Assembly (NCBI RefSeq): GCF_030268065.1
Contig: NZ_BSDD01000006.1
Span: 1 to 64,000, forward strand
DNA length: 64,000 bases
Direction: 5' to 3'
DNA from: Geothrix rubra
GTDB taxonomy: Bacteria; Acidobacteriota; Holophagae; Holophagales; Holophagaceae
The notes beneath the pieces are model-generated. The model had not been told where the DNA came from. It did no database searches and worked only from the letters and a program-made list of their open reading frames with translations. The translations under genes were made by a program, and so were the position numbers. Numbering within the stretch: the first letter of the stretch is position 1; each line of letters opens with the position of its first letter. Shown piece after piece: positions 1 through 8,117 of the stretch.

Positions 1-2
1 AC

Positions 3-182
3 CAGGGGAACGCGCCGGAGTGCTTCAAGTGCCATGCGGCGGGTGCGAATTCGGACCTGAAGCCGGCCACGCCGGCCCCCGCCGGGACGGCCCCCGGTTG
101 CTTCAACAACACGATGTGCCACGGGACCAACATCACCGGGCCCATCGCGGCCGGGACGAAGATCGGACCGGCCACGAACTGA
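3..182 (+). CDS. multiheme c-type cytochrome, C-terminal fragment
   Basis: This open frame enters from the left edge and ends in TGA. Only the last 59 residues are visible. They hold one normal heme site (CFKCH) and then a Cys followed by five residues and CH (CFNNTMCH), a wider spacing than the standard CXXCH. The gene lies 94 bp upstream of a decaheme cytochrome on the same strand, so the two probably belong to one extracellular electron-transfer locus. The frame was chosen because it alone carries heme motifs and stays open from the edge. Whether the wide site binds heme cannot be told from sequence. Confidence 0.7.
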   Translation, partial: QGNAPECFKCHAAGANSDLKPATPAPAGTAPGCFNNTMCHGTNITGPIAAGTKIGPATN

Positions 183-276
183 GGTGGAGGTGAAGAACTT
201 GCCAAATCCGAATGTGAGCCCTGAAAGCAGATAGCCACTCAAGCAGCAACCAAAACACCCACAAGGAGGACATCAC

Positions 277-2934
277 ATGCAGTTCACTCCCCTCAAGAGA
301 CTCGGCGGGCTGGTCTTTGCCGCCGCGGTCACCTTCGCCCTGGTCGGGTGCAAGGGTGATACCGGCCCAGCCGGCACCAACGGCACCAACGGCACCAACG
401 GGACGAACGGGACCAACGGAACCAACGCAGTCATCACGGTTAACGCGGCGGCCCTGACGCCGGACCAGTGGTCCCAGCTGACGCTGAAGGGCCAGGTCAC
501 GAGCGTGACCATGGGCGGGAAGCCCGTCGTGAACTTCACCGTCACCGACGGCAACGGCACCCCCGTCCAGGGGCTGGGCTTCACCTCCCAGTCCAGCACC
601 GCGCTCGCCCCCGGCCTCGCCAACATGGCGTTCACGGTGGCCAAGCTGGTGCCCGGGACCAACGGCAGCCCCAGCAAGTGGGTGAACTACATCGTGACGA
701 CGATGCCCACGACCACGGCCGCCGCGGCCCCGACCCGTCCTAGCACGGACAACACGGGCACGCTGGTGGACCATGGTGACGGCACCTACACCTACACCTT
801 CTACCGCGACATCACCCAGGCCCAGGCCTTCCTGGACGCCGCCACCTACACCGGCAGCAACGTCCGCACCGATCTCGGCGACGTGAGCTACCAGCCCACC
901 CTGACCCACCGCGTGGTGGTTCAGATCGGCGGCAACGCCCGTGGCACCAGCACCAACACCCCCGACGGCTCCAACAGCGGCGTGACGGGTGCCCCGATCA
1001 AGACCCCCGCCAACATCATCTACGACTTCATCCCCTCCACCGGCAAGCCGGTGGCCGCCACGGACACGCAGCGCCAGGTCACCGCCATCGGAACCTGCAA
1101 CAACTGCCATTCCAAGCTGGCCTTCCACGGCGGGAACCGAATTGACACGCAGTACTGCGTGATGTGCCACAACGACCAGCGGAAGTTCGGCCGCGCCGCG
1201 GCCACGGTGGACGCCTCCGGCAACTTCACCAGCACCACCTACAAGTTCGCGGATGGCTCGGCCGCCGGCGATTTCCCTGTGATGGTCCACAAGATCCACA
1301 TGGGCGAGGAGCTGACGAAGCTGAACTACAACTACGCCAACGTCCTGTTCAACGAGGTCACCTACCCGCAGGACCAGCGGAACTGCACGATGTGCCACAC
1401 GGCCACCAACACGGCCACCCCGCAGGGCGATGCCTGGATGAACAACCCCAGCCGCCTGGCCTGCGGCGCCTGCCATGACCAGGTGGACTTCGCCAATGGC
1501 GTGAACCACGCGGTCATGCTCGACGACAAGAACTGCACCGGCTGCCATGCCCCCAACGGCATCCAGCTGGCCCACACCCCCGTCGTTCCCCCTGATGTCA
1601 CGGGCTACGTCCCGGGTTCCCACACCAACGGTTCCGCCATCGCCGCCTACGCCAACCAGCTTCCGGCCGGCGCGCACCGCGTGACATGGGACCTCAAGAG
1701 CTTCACGATCGACGCCACCTCGCACCCGGTGTTCGTCTTCCGCTTCCTCGAAGATGGCGCCCGCAAGGACTTCAACACCTACGCGGCCGGCGCCATGGGT
1801 TTCTGGGACAACTACGTGGGTTCCCCCTCGTTCTATGTGGCGATGGGCACCACCCAGGACGGCATCACCGCTCCTGCTGATTGGAACACGACCGCGAGTG
1901 TGAACCTCTACCGCGTGTGGAACGGGTCCGTGACCACGGCCACCCTGTCCGCCCCGGATTCCAACGGCTACTACACCCTGACGATGACTGGAACCACCGT
2001 TCCCGCTGGCGCCACCATGGTCACCGGAGGCATCGGCTACACCTACGGCTACGGCCCCACGGCCATGCCGCTGACCCAGACCAACGTTCCGGGCTATTCC
2101 TATGACCCCGTGACCTACATCGGTGGCATCACGGTTCCTGCCCCGAATGTGAACAAGCTCGCGACCGGCTACACGGCCCGCCGCGCCATCGTCACCAACC
2201 AGAAGTGCAATGACTGCCACGCGGTGCTGGGCATCTTCACGGCCAAGGTCTACCACGCCGGCGAGCGCAACGATGCGCCGACCTGCACCTTCTGCCATAA
2301 CGTCAACCGCGTCAACAGCGGCTGGGGTGTCAACATCAAGGATGCCGTCCACGCCATCCACGCCGGCGGCATGCGCGACAACAAGTACTCCTGGGAAGCC
2401 ACGGCCGGTGACAAGTACTGGAACATCACCTACCCGGCCGTCCAGAACGACTGCGAAGCCTGCCACGTGCCCGGCTCGTACGACTTCAGCAACAGCACCA
2501 ATGCGGCGGCGATCCCGAACCTGCTCTGGACCACCGTGACGACGGGAACCCCCGCCGCCACCGCCTACTCGATCCAGACCGGCAATGAGACCGTGCTCTC
2601 CACTGACAGCGTGATCTCGCCCTTCATCGACCCGGCGAATCCGAACCATGTGGCCAACGCTCTGCCGCTGGGCACCAGCTATGGCACCGGCTACAGCTTC
2701 AGCCTGGCCACGGGCACGCCCACCCAGGCGGCCGGCACCACGCTGGTCAACTCGCCGATCACCTCGGCCTGCTCCAGCTGCCACGACAGCAAGATCTCCA
2801 TCGCCCACATGCAGGGCAACGGCGGCGCCTACTACGAGCCCCGCAGCACCGCCCTCAACAAGGTGGAGCAGTGCCTGATCTGCCATGGCGCCGGCAAGAC
2901 CGCCGACATCAAGGCCATGCACATGAACTTCTAG
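277..2934 (+). CDS. OmcA/MtrC-family decaheme c-type cytochrome lipoprotein
   Basis: Predicted outer-surface electron conduit of 885 residues. The N-terminus has a charged start, a hydrophobic stretch and a lipobox ending LVGC at about residue 25, so it is probably a lipoprotein. A collagen-like stretch follows (GPAG, then six GTN triplets, residues 33-50). Exactly ten CXXCH sites are visible in two groups of five: about residues 274-427 (CNNCH, CVMCH, CTMCH, CGACH, CTGCH) and 644-871 (CNDCH, CTFCH, CEACH, CSSCH, CLICH). Beta-type sequence lies before and between the groups. This two-pentaheme plan is typical of the OmcA/MtrC family, which passes electrons to metals or electrodes. An AAGGAGG ribosome site at 263-269 supports the ATG. 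No porin or periplasmic decaheme partner is in the window. Confidence 0.93.
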   Translation: MQFTPLKRLGGLVFAAAVTFALVGCKGDTGPAGTNGTNGTNGTNGTNGTNAVITVNAAALTPDQWSQLTLKGQVTSVTMGGKPVVNFTVTDGNGTPVQGLGFTSQSSTALAPGLANMAFTVAKLVPGTNGSPSKWVNYIVTTMPTTTAAAAPTRPSTDNTGTLVDHGDGTYTYTFYRDITQAQAFLDAATYTGSNVRTDLGDVSYQPTLTHRVVVQIGGNARGTSTNTPDGSNSGVTGAPIKTPANIIYDFIPSTGKPVAATDTQRQVTAIGTCNNCHSKLAFHGGNRIDTQYCVMCHNDQRKFGRAAATVDASGNFTSTTYKFADGSAAGDFPVMVHKIHMGEELTKLNYNYANVLFNEVTYPQDQRNCTMCHTATNTATPQGDAWMNNPSRLACGACHDQVDFANGVNHAVMLDDKNCTGCHAPNGIQLAHTPVVPPDVTGYVPGSHTNGSAIAAYANQLPAGAHRVTWDLKSFTIDATSHPVFVFRFLEDGARKDFNTYAAGAMGFWDNYVGSPSFYVAMGTTQDGITAPADWNTTASVNLYRVWNGSVTTATLSAPDSNGYYTLTMTGTTVPAGATMVTGGIGYTYGYGPTAMPLTQTNVPGYSYDPVTYIGGITVPAPNVNKLATGYTARRAIVTNQKCNDCHAVLGIFTAKVYHAGERNDAPTCTFCHNVNRVNSGWGVNIKDAVHAIHAGGMRDNKYSWEATAGDKYWNITYPAVQNDCEACHVPGSYDFSNSTNAAAIPNLLWTTVTTGTPAATAYSIQTGNETVLSTDSVISPFIDPANPNHVANALPLGTSYGTGYSFSLATGTPTQAAGTTLVNSPITSACSSCHDSKISIAHMQGNGGAYYEPRSTALNKVEQCLICHGAGKTADIKAMHMNF

Positions 2935-2981
2935 CAGCCTGACATCCGGAGCGCGGTCCGCCGCGCCACCGGGTACGAACG

Positions 2982-3014
2982 GAACGGCCCGGGGGCTTCG
3001 CCTCCGGGCCGTTC
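2982..3014 (+). terminator. hairpin terminator after the decaheme cytochrome gene
   Basis: An 11-bp perfect stem (GAACGGCCCGG at 2982-2992 with CCGGGCCGTTC at 3004-3014) lies about 50 bp after the cytochrome stop codon. The following sequence is not T-rich, so termination may be only partly intrinsic. Confidence 0.6.
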
Positions 3015-3115
3015 GCTTGGTGCCCCTCGTCAATCGCCGGGCATGGTTGAATGGGGCCGGTGGGGAAAGCCCAGGAACGGACGGTTCCCTGCCGAATCGA
3101 GGAGTCCTTCCCATG

Positions 3116-3496
3116 ATGAGAATCGCCCTGACGCTGACCTTCCTGCTGGCCGGTGGCGTCGGCCTGCATGGCCAGGGAGAATCCCCGGCCCCGAAGCCGG
3201 GAACCACGAAGGGGCCGGCCGCCAAGTCGAAGGCCGCCGAGGCCCGGAAGCAGTCCCGCATGAAGGCCAAGGTCGCGGCCGACGCCAAGCGGCTCGACCT
3301 CAACACCGCCACCAAGGCCCAGCTGGAGAAGCTGCCGGGGGTCACGCCGGCCTACGCGGACCAGATCATTGCCCATCGCCCCTACCTCACCAACGAGCAC
3401 CTGGTCATCAACAAGGCTGTGCCCGAGAGCGTCTACTTCTCCATCCGGAGCCTGGTCACCGCCCGTCCGCCCAAGGCGGCCAAGCCGGCGAAATAG
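3116..3496 (+). CDS. secreted helix-hairpin-helix (ComEA-like) protein
   Basis: Small exported protein of 126 residues. It has a signal peptide (MRIALTLTFLLAGGVGLHG) and a Lys/Ala-rich linker. The C-terminal domain of about 60 residues reads LDLNTATKAQLEKLPGV..YADQIIAHRPY, which is the helix-hairpin-helix fold of ComEA and related DNA-binding proteins. Competence or periplasmic DNA binding is possible, but no competence gene is adjacent. Two ATG codons lie in tandem (3113 and 3116) after a GAGGAG site at 3099-3104; either may be used. Confidence 0.8.
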   Translation: MRIALTLTFLLAGGVGLHGQGESPAPKPGTTKGPAAKSKAAEARKQSRMKAKVAADAKRLDLNTATKAQLEKLPGVTPAYADQIIAHRPYLTNEHLVINKAVPESVYFSIRSLVTARPPKAAKPAK

Positions 3497-3566
3497 GCCG
3501 TCGCGACAACCATCACAACCCGCCAGGCCTCGCCCGGCGGGGGCCGGGATTCCGATAGGGTGGGGG

Positions 3567-3938
3567 GTGTCCCGGAGCCTCCCCTTGTCCTCCCTCCCCG
3601 TGTTCGACCCCCGGCAGATCCAGTCCCTCCTCGACCTGGGGGCGGAGCCGGCGCTGGTGCAGGAACTGGTGGATCTCCTGGAGGCGGATGTACCCGCGCG
3701 GCTGGAGGCCCTCGGCCAGGCCCTGGCGGAGGGGGACGCCCTCCGGGTCCTAGAGGAAGCCCATCACCTGAAGGGCTCCCTCGGCAACATGGGCCTCCAG
3801 CGCTTCGCGGACCTGGCCCGCAGGGTCGAGGAGGGGGCCCGGTCGGGGGCGCTCCCCGGGACCGCCCCCCTGGTGGCGGCGATGCCCGAGGCCTATCGGG
3901 AGGGCCTGGCGGCCCTCAAGGCGGCCTTTCCGGACTGA
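3567..3938 (+). CDS. HPt domain phosphotransfer protein
   Basis: Single-domain histidine phosphotransfer protein of about 123 residues. The phosphorylatable histidine lies in AHHLKGSLGNMG, the standard HPt motif, inside an all-helical domain of about 100 residues. It would relay phosphate between a hybrid kinase and a response regulator; neither lies nearby. The start is uncertain: GTG 3567 after a GGGTGGGG run is used here, while TTG 3585 and GTG 3600 are alternatives that keep the whole domain. It runs towards the MBL-fold gene, with stop codons one base apart. Confidence 0.75.
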   Translation: MSRSLPLSSLPVFDPRQIQSLLDLGAEPALVQELVDLLEADVPARLEALGQALAEGDALRVLEEAHHLKGSLGNMGLQRFADLARRVEEGARSGALPGTAPLVAAMPEAYREGLAALKAAFPD

Positions 3939-3939
3939 C

Positions 3940-4701
3940 CTACCAGACGAGGCGTTCGTCCTGGCCCAGCAGGGAGAGGCGGGGGTCTCCCAGGGCCTGG
4001 AGTTGGGGCAGCATGGTCGCCCGGTCCCCGGGGGTGAGGTGGTAGATCCGCACGGGCACCGGCCGGTGCAGCTTCTTCAGCTCGGCGCCGAGCTTGGCAG
4101 GCGTGAGGTGCTTGGAAGCCTCCGCCAGCCAGGCCTGCTCGTTGGGAAAGCTGGCCTCGGCGATGACCAGCCGGAGGTTCTCCGTGGCATTCGCGACCTC
4201 CCAGATCCGATCGGTCTCGGCGGTGTCGCTGGTGAAGACGAAGGCATCCTTCCCGTCATCCACCTTATAGCCCACGCAGGGGACGAGGTGGTTCACCCGG
4301 ATGGGGGTGATGCGCAACCCGCACACCTCGTAGGTGTGCTCGGGTTCGATCTCCGTGTAGCGGATGGTGGGATCGTTGGGGCTGGGGATCACGCTGAAGT
4401 CGGGCCACAGCTCGTCGTTGAAGAGATGGCGCCGCAGCACGTCCAGGGTCTCCGGAAGCGCGTGGATCTCCACCGGTTCCTGGGTGTGCCCGAAGATGTT
4501 CTTCGTGAAGAAGGGCAGGGTGCAGATGTGGTCCAGGTGGGAGTGGCTGATGAAGACATGGCGGATCCGCACCTGCTCCGCCACCGTGAGGGCGGGCGTG
4601 ATGGAGCCCGCATCGATGGCCACACAGCCGTTAATGAGCAGCCCCGTCAGGCGCTCCCCGTCGGCCTCGCCCCCGCTGCAGCCCAGCACCCTGAGTTCCA
4701 T
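3940..4701 (-). CDS. MBL-fold metallo-hydrolase, cyclic-nucleotide phosphodiesterase-like
   Basis: Protein of 253 residues with the metallo-beta-lactamase fold. The metal motif HSHLDH lies near residue 52-57, and further His/Asp residues follow (HLVPC, TSDTAETD, IYHLTPGD). The start MELRVLGCSGG and the overall length resemble class II 3',5'-cyclic-nucleotide phosphodiesterases and related RNase Z-like hydrolases. The substrate cannot be told from sequence. There is no signal peptide, so it is probably cytoplasmic. It stands alone, downstream of the terminator of the barrel genes. Confidence 0.8.
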   Translation of the reverse strand: MELRVLGCSGGEADGERLTGLLINGCVAIDAGSITPALTVAEQVRIRHVFISHSHLDHICTLPFFTKNIFGHTQEPVEIHALPETLDVLRRHLFNDELWPDFSVIPSPNDPTIRYTEIEPEHTYEVCGLRITPIRVNHLVPCVGYKVDDGKDAFVFTSDTAETDRIWEVANATENLRLVIAEASFPNEQAWLAEASKHLTPAKLGAELKKLHRPVPVRIYHLTPGDRATMLPQLQALGDPRLSLLGQDERLVW

Positions 4702-4742
4702 CGTCCCTCGGAAGTTGAGCCATCATAACGGAAGTGAAAAAA

Positions 4743-4766
4743 AGAGGCACCCGAGCGGGTGCCTCT
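4743..4766 (-). terminator. rho-independent terminator of the barrel gene pair
   Basis: A 10-bp perfect stem (AGAGGCACCC with GGGTGCCTCT, loop GAGC) is followed, reading leftwards, by a run of seven T (the A run at 4737-4743). It lies 20 bp after the stop codon of the minus-strand barrel gene and is the clearest intrinsic terminator in the window. Confidence 0.92.
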
Positions 4767-4785
4767 TCCGGGGACGAATTGCGGA

Positions 4786-5361
4786 TCAGAACCGGATGCC
4801 GCCGTAGACGCCGACCTGGAGCTTGGGGGCCAGGGACTTCAGGATGTCCTCGGAGCCCAGGGAGTCGTTGTAGTCCTTCTTCGTGAGGGGGGCCGCCACC
4901 TCGATGCCGATGAAGGGCTTCACCAGCGGGGAAGGGAAGGCGTAGCCGGCGTTCACCCGGGCCCAGGGACGGCCATAGGTGGTGCTCAGGCCAGGGGTCG
5001 ACAGCTTCTCGGAGCGGTACTCCACCCCGGCGCCTACGGCCACCAGGGCCTTGAAGTTGAACATGGCGCCCACGCCCCAGTACTCCTGCCCCAGCTGGGT
5101 CGAAGAGGTGACGCCGTTCACCTGCACATCCGTGTCGACCTTGGGCTGATAGACGGCCGTGACCTGGAAGAGGGCCGGGCCCAGATCGACGAGGGCATAG
5201 CCGAAGCGACCCGCCACCACCGTCTTGTCCTGGGGCTCGACCTTCATGAGGCCGATCTCGGTGATGCTGGGGTACTGCTGGCGGGAGACGTTCAGCCCCA
5301 CTTCGAAGCTCTGGGCGGCGAGAGGGGCCACGAGGATCAGGGGCAGGAGCAGCTTCTTCAT
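4786..5361 (-). CDS. outer-membrane beta-barrel protein, paralog A
   Basis: Exported protein of 191 residues. The start MKKLLLPLILVAPLAAQS is a signal peptide. The mature part is built of alternating polar and hydrophobic residues, and the last residue is Phe (VGVYGGIRF), as expected for an outer-membrane barrel inserted by BamA. It is clearly related to the next gene upstream; both share EYRSEKL, GRPWARVN, a PF/EVAAPL segment and the same C-terminus. A GGAGA site precedes the ATG. Upstream codons in the same frame lack signal-peptide character and were excluded. The ligand or pore function is unknown. Confidence 0.75.
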   Translation of the reverse strand: MKKLLLPLILVAPLAAQSFEVGLNVSRQQYPSITEIGLMKVEPQDKTVVAGRFGYALVDLGPALFQVTAVYQPKVDTDVQVNGVTSSTQLGQEYWGVGAMFNFKALVAVGAGVEYRSEKLSTPGLSTTYGRPWARVNAGYAFPSPLVKPFIGIEVAAPLTKKDYNDSLGSEDILKSLAPKLQVGVYGGIRF

Positions 5362-5455
5362 GGGGATCTCCAGACAGGCGGCTTCAACCCATCCTAGTCG
5401 AATTGGAGGCGGCCCGTCTCCCTCAGACCGGCCCATCGGCCCCAGGGTTGACCCT

Positions 5456-6052
5456 TCAGAACCGGATGCCGCCGTAGATGCCCACCTGGAACTGGGGGGC
5501 CAGGGCCTCGGAGAGCTCGCTGTAGCCGCCGCTGTTGTCCTTCCTGGACAGCGGGGCGGCCACCTCGAGGGCGAAGAAGGGGCTCACGATGGGGGTGGGG
5601 ATGCTGAACCCGACGTTCACCCGGGCCCAGGGCCGGCCGAAGGTGGTGTCCCCGCTCCCGGCGATGGGGCTGGTGGTGCGGTACGTGAGCTTCTCCGAGC
5701 GGTACTCCACGCCCGCGCCCAGGTTCACCAGGAACTTCCAGTTCACCATGGCGCCCACGGCCCAGTACTGGTTCTCCAGTTCACCGACCTTGGTGCCCCC
5801 GGCCTTGAGGTCGCCGGTGGTCCGGTTGTGCCAGGTGGCGTTGAGCTGGAGGGCGGCGAGCTTCAGGTCCACGAGGTCCACGCCCCCCCGGATCGCGAAG
5901 CCCGTGGGGCTCACGGCGTCGTACTCCTGGCCGGTGCCGAAGGTGGCGACCTGGGCCTTGCCCACCTGCTTGTCGAGGAGCACGCCCACCTCCCCCCCCG
6001 CCAGAAGCGGCAGGGCGGTCAGCATCGGGATGAAGAGCGTCCTACCTCGCAT
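5456..6052 (-). CDS. outer-membrane beta-barrel protein, paralog B
   Basis: Exported protein of 198 residues and a diverged tandem duplicate of the 4786-5361 gene, sharing the motifs EYRSEKL, GRPWARVN, FALEVAAPLSRKD and the C-terminal GIYGGIRF. It has a signal peptide (MRGRTLFIPMLTALPLLAGG) and an aromatic C-terminus typical of outer-membrane barrels. The GGAGG at 6058-6062 is spaced five bases from ATG 6052 and only two from GTG 6055, so ATG 6052 is preferred. The two genes probably form one transcript ending at the terminator at 4743-4766. Confidence 0.72.
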   Translation of the reverse strand: MRGRTLFIPMLTALPLLAGGEVGVLLDKQVGKAQVATFGTGQEYDAVSPTGFAIRGGVDLVDLKLAALQLNATWHNRTTGDLKAGGTKVGELENQYWAVGAMVNWKFLVNLGAGVEYRSEKLTYRTTSPIAGSGDTTFGRPWARVNVGFSIPTPIVSPFFALEVAAPLSRKDNSGGYSELSEALAPQFQVGIYGGIRF

Positions 6053-6133
6053 CACGGCCTCCAGGGGGGATAAACGCAGAGATGCTGCATGATCGGTCCG
6101 TGGAGAGGGCGGGTCAACCTCCGGAAGGACTAG

Positions 6134-7198
6134 ATGTTGCTACCCTCTAACCTCATGCGGGCCACCTTGCGCTACCTGCTCCTGGACGATTTCGACCCGG
6201 ACACCGGGGAGCTCGCCCTGCGCGTGGCTTTCCAGCCCGGGGCCGAGTCCGGGCCCGAGCTGCTGCGGGTCCGTCTGCACCTGGGGCGGTCCGGGAATCC
6301 CCTCGATCCGCTGTCCCGGGAGCTCCGGACCCACGTCCAGATGCCGGTGCCCCCGCTCTGGGAGCAGGGCCTGAAGACCATCATCCACGCGGTGGAGGAC
6401 GAGCTGGCGGGCCCGGAGGGCCGGAACCCCCTCCGGTACCTCTGGGTCCGGACCCAGGTGCTCCACCCCACGGATCCCGCCCGCTGCACCCCGAGCCATG
6501 CCGTGTCCCGCCAGGTGGAGATCCTGCGGGACTGGGCCCACCGCCTGGACCAGGATGGCCAGCCCCTGCGCACGGCGGAGTTCCTGGACCGGCTGCTGCT
6601 GCTCGCCCCCCGGGACCAGGCCAGCCTCTCCTACCTGGCCTCCTTCTTCCGCTCCCAGGGCATGGCCGAGGAGATGGCCTCCGTGGCCGAACGGTGGCTC
6701 AAGGTGGAACCCGGCAGTGCCGAGGCCCGGCTCCGGCAGGGCGAGGCCCTGCTGCGCCTGGGCCGCGCCCAGGAGGCCCGGGCGACCTTCGAGGCGGTGC
6801 TGAAGGCGCATCCCGTCCATCTCCTGGCCCACCTGGGCATGGCCCAGGCCCTGGGCCTGCTAGGGGGCAACCCCTTCCCCCACCTGGATGCGGCTCAGGA
6901 ACTGGATCCCACCGCCACCGCCTCCGTGCTGCGGGAGACCTTCGATTACCGCCTGCTGGCCCCCCCCGGGGGCGAACAGTGCTACGGGCTGGAGGAACTC
7001 CCGGGCCTCCTGGGCGTTTCCGGCGCGGAGATCCAGGACTTCGTCCAGTACCTGGGCCTGCCCCAGACGGGCCCCGGTGGCGAGGTGCGGGAATCCGAGC
7101 TGGCCCGCTGGGCCGGGATCATGAACCGCTACGCCCTGCTGCCGGGCGGCCTGCACTGGACCGCGCCCACGCCCCGGCGCCTGCCCGAACTGGCCTGA
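6134..7198 (+). CDS. TPR-repeat protein of unknown function
   Basis: Cytoplasmic protein of 354 residues. The N-terminal 130 residues form a domain not recognised here. Residues about 150-260 contain tetratricopeptide-type helices (AEFLDRLLLLAPRDQASLSYLASFF, EARLRQGEALLRLGRAQEARATFEAVLKAHP). The last 80 residues look like a small helical domain. TPR arrays usually mediate protein contacts. GGAAGGA at 6123-6129 supports ATG 6134. The next gene, purC, starts 40 bp later on the same strand. No specific role can be assigned. Confidence 0.7.
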   Translation: MLLPSNLMRATLRYLLLDDFDPDTGELALRVAFQPGAESGPELLRVRLHLGRSGNPLDPLSRELRTHVQMPVPPLWEQGLKTIIHAVEDELAGPEGRNPLRYLWVRTQVLHPTDPARCTPSHAVSRQVEILRDWAHRLDQDGQPLRTAEFLDRLLLLAPRDQASLSYLASFFRSQGMAEEMASVAERWLKVEPGSAEARLRQGEALLRLGRAQEARATFEAVLKAHPVHLLAHLGMAQALGLLGGNPFPHLDAAQELDPTATASVLRETFDYRLLAPPGGEQCYGLEELPGLLGVSGAEIQDFVQYLGLPQTGPGGEVRESELARWAGIMNRYALLPGGLHWTAPTPRRLPELA

Positions 7199-7238
7199 CC
7201 CCGGGCTTCCCTGAGAAGATGGGGCTCCGAGGTCCCGC

Positions 7239-8117
7239 ATGGCCGTGCTGCTCCAGACCGATCTGCCCTTTCCGATCTTCCGCCGGGGGAAGGTGCGGGA
7301 CGTGTACGACCTGGGGGATCGCCTGCTCATCGTGGCGACGGACCGCATCAGCGCCTTCGACTGCGTGATGCCCGAGGGCATCCCCGACAAGGGCCGCATC
7401 CTCACGGCCGTGGCCAGCTTCTGGTTCTCGGCGACGGAGGACCTGGTGCCCAACCACTTCCGGGGCAGCGCCTCCTGGCCCGCGGACCTGCTGCCCTACC
7501 GGGAAGGGCTCGAGGGCCGGGCGGTCATTGTCGAGAAGACCCGCCCCCTGCCCGTGGAGTGCGTGGTGCGCGGCTACCTGGCCGGCAGCGGCTGGAAGGA
7601 GTACCAGGCCGGCGGGGCCGTCTGCGGGGTGGCCCTGCCGCCGGGACTCCGGCTCGCGGACCGGCTGCCGGAGCCCATCTTCACGCCCGCCACCAAGGCG
7701 GAATCGGGCCATGACGAGAACATCCCCTTCGAGCGCATGGCCGAGATCGTGGGCGCCGACCTGGCGGCGCGGCTGCGGGACCTGAGCCTCGCCCTCTACC
7801 GCCGGGGGGCGGAGCTGGCCGCGCGGCGCGGGATCCTGCTCGCGGACACCAAGTTCGAGTTCGGGCTGAGCCAGGAGGGCGAGGTGCTCCTCATCGACGA
7901 GGCCCTCACGCCCGACAGCAGCCGCTACTGGCTGGCGGACGGCTGGCAGCCCGGCCGCAACCCGCCCAGCCTGGACAAGCAGTTCCTGCGCGACTACCTG
8001 GAGCGGCTGGAGGACTGGGACAAGCAGCCTCCCGCGCCGCACCTGCCGGTGGAGATCGTGGACGGCATCCGCGCCCGCTACCTGGACCTGGCCACCCGTT
8101 TCGGCGTCACGGTCTAG
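7239..8117 (+). CDS. purC: phosphoribosylaminoimidazole-succinocarboxamide synthase
   Basis: SAICAR synthetase of purine biosynthesis, joining aspartate to CAIR with ATP. The 292-residue form is recognised by GKVRDVYDLGDRLLIVATDRISAFD at the N-terminus, VRGYLAGSGWKEY, EPIFTPATKAESGHDENI and LADTKFEFG, followed by LIDEALTPDSSRYW. All are family signatures. Length matches the longer bacterial and yeast-type PurC. Its 3' end overlaps the convergent M16-like gene by 11 bp. No other purine gene is adjacent. Confidence 0.96.
   Translation: MAVLLQTDLPFPIFRRGKVRDVYDLGDRLLIVATDRISAFDCVMPEGIPDKGRILTAVASFWFSATEDLVPNHFRGSASWPADLLPYREGLEGRAVIVEKTRPLPVECVVRGYLAGSGWKEYQAGGAVCGVALPPGLRLADRLPEPIFTPATKAESGHDENIPFERMAEIVGADLAARLRDLSLALYRRGAELAARRGILLADTKFEFGLSQEGEVLLIDEALTPDSSRYWLADGWQPGRNPPSLDKQFLRDYLERLEDWDKQPPAPHLPVEIVDGIRARYLDLATRFGVTV

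Noticed and set aside
373-426. Short tandem repeat considered as a CRISPR-like or regulatory array
   Set aside because: It is an in-frame 9-bp coding repeat giving GTN triplets inside the cytochrome gene, without spacers.
133-3345. A 1,070-codon open frame antisense to the decaheme cytochrome gene
   Set aside because: It has no ribosome site or recognisable domain, is Gly/Val/Arg-rich, and follows from high GC at third codon positions opposite a real gene.
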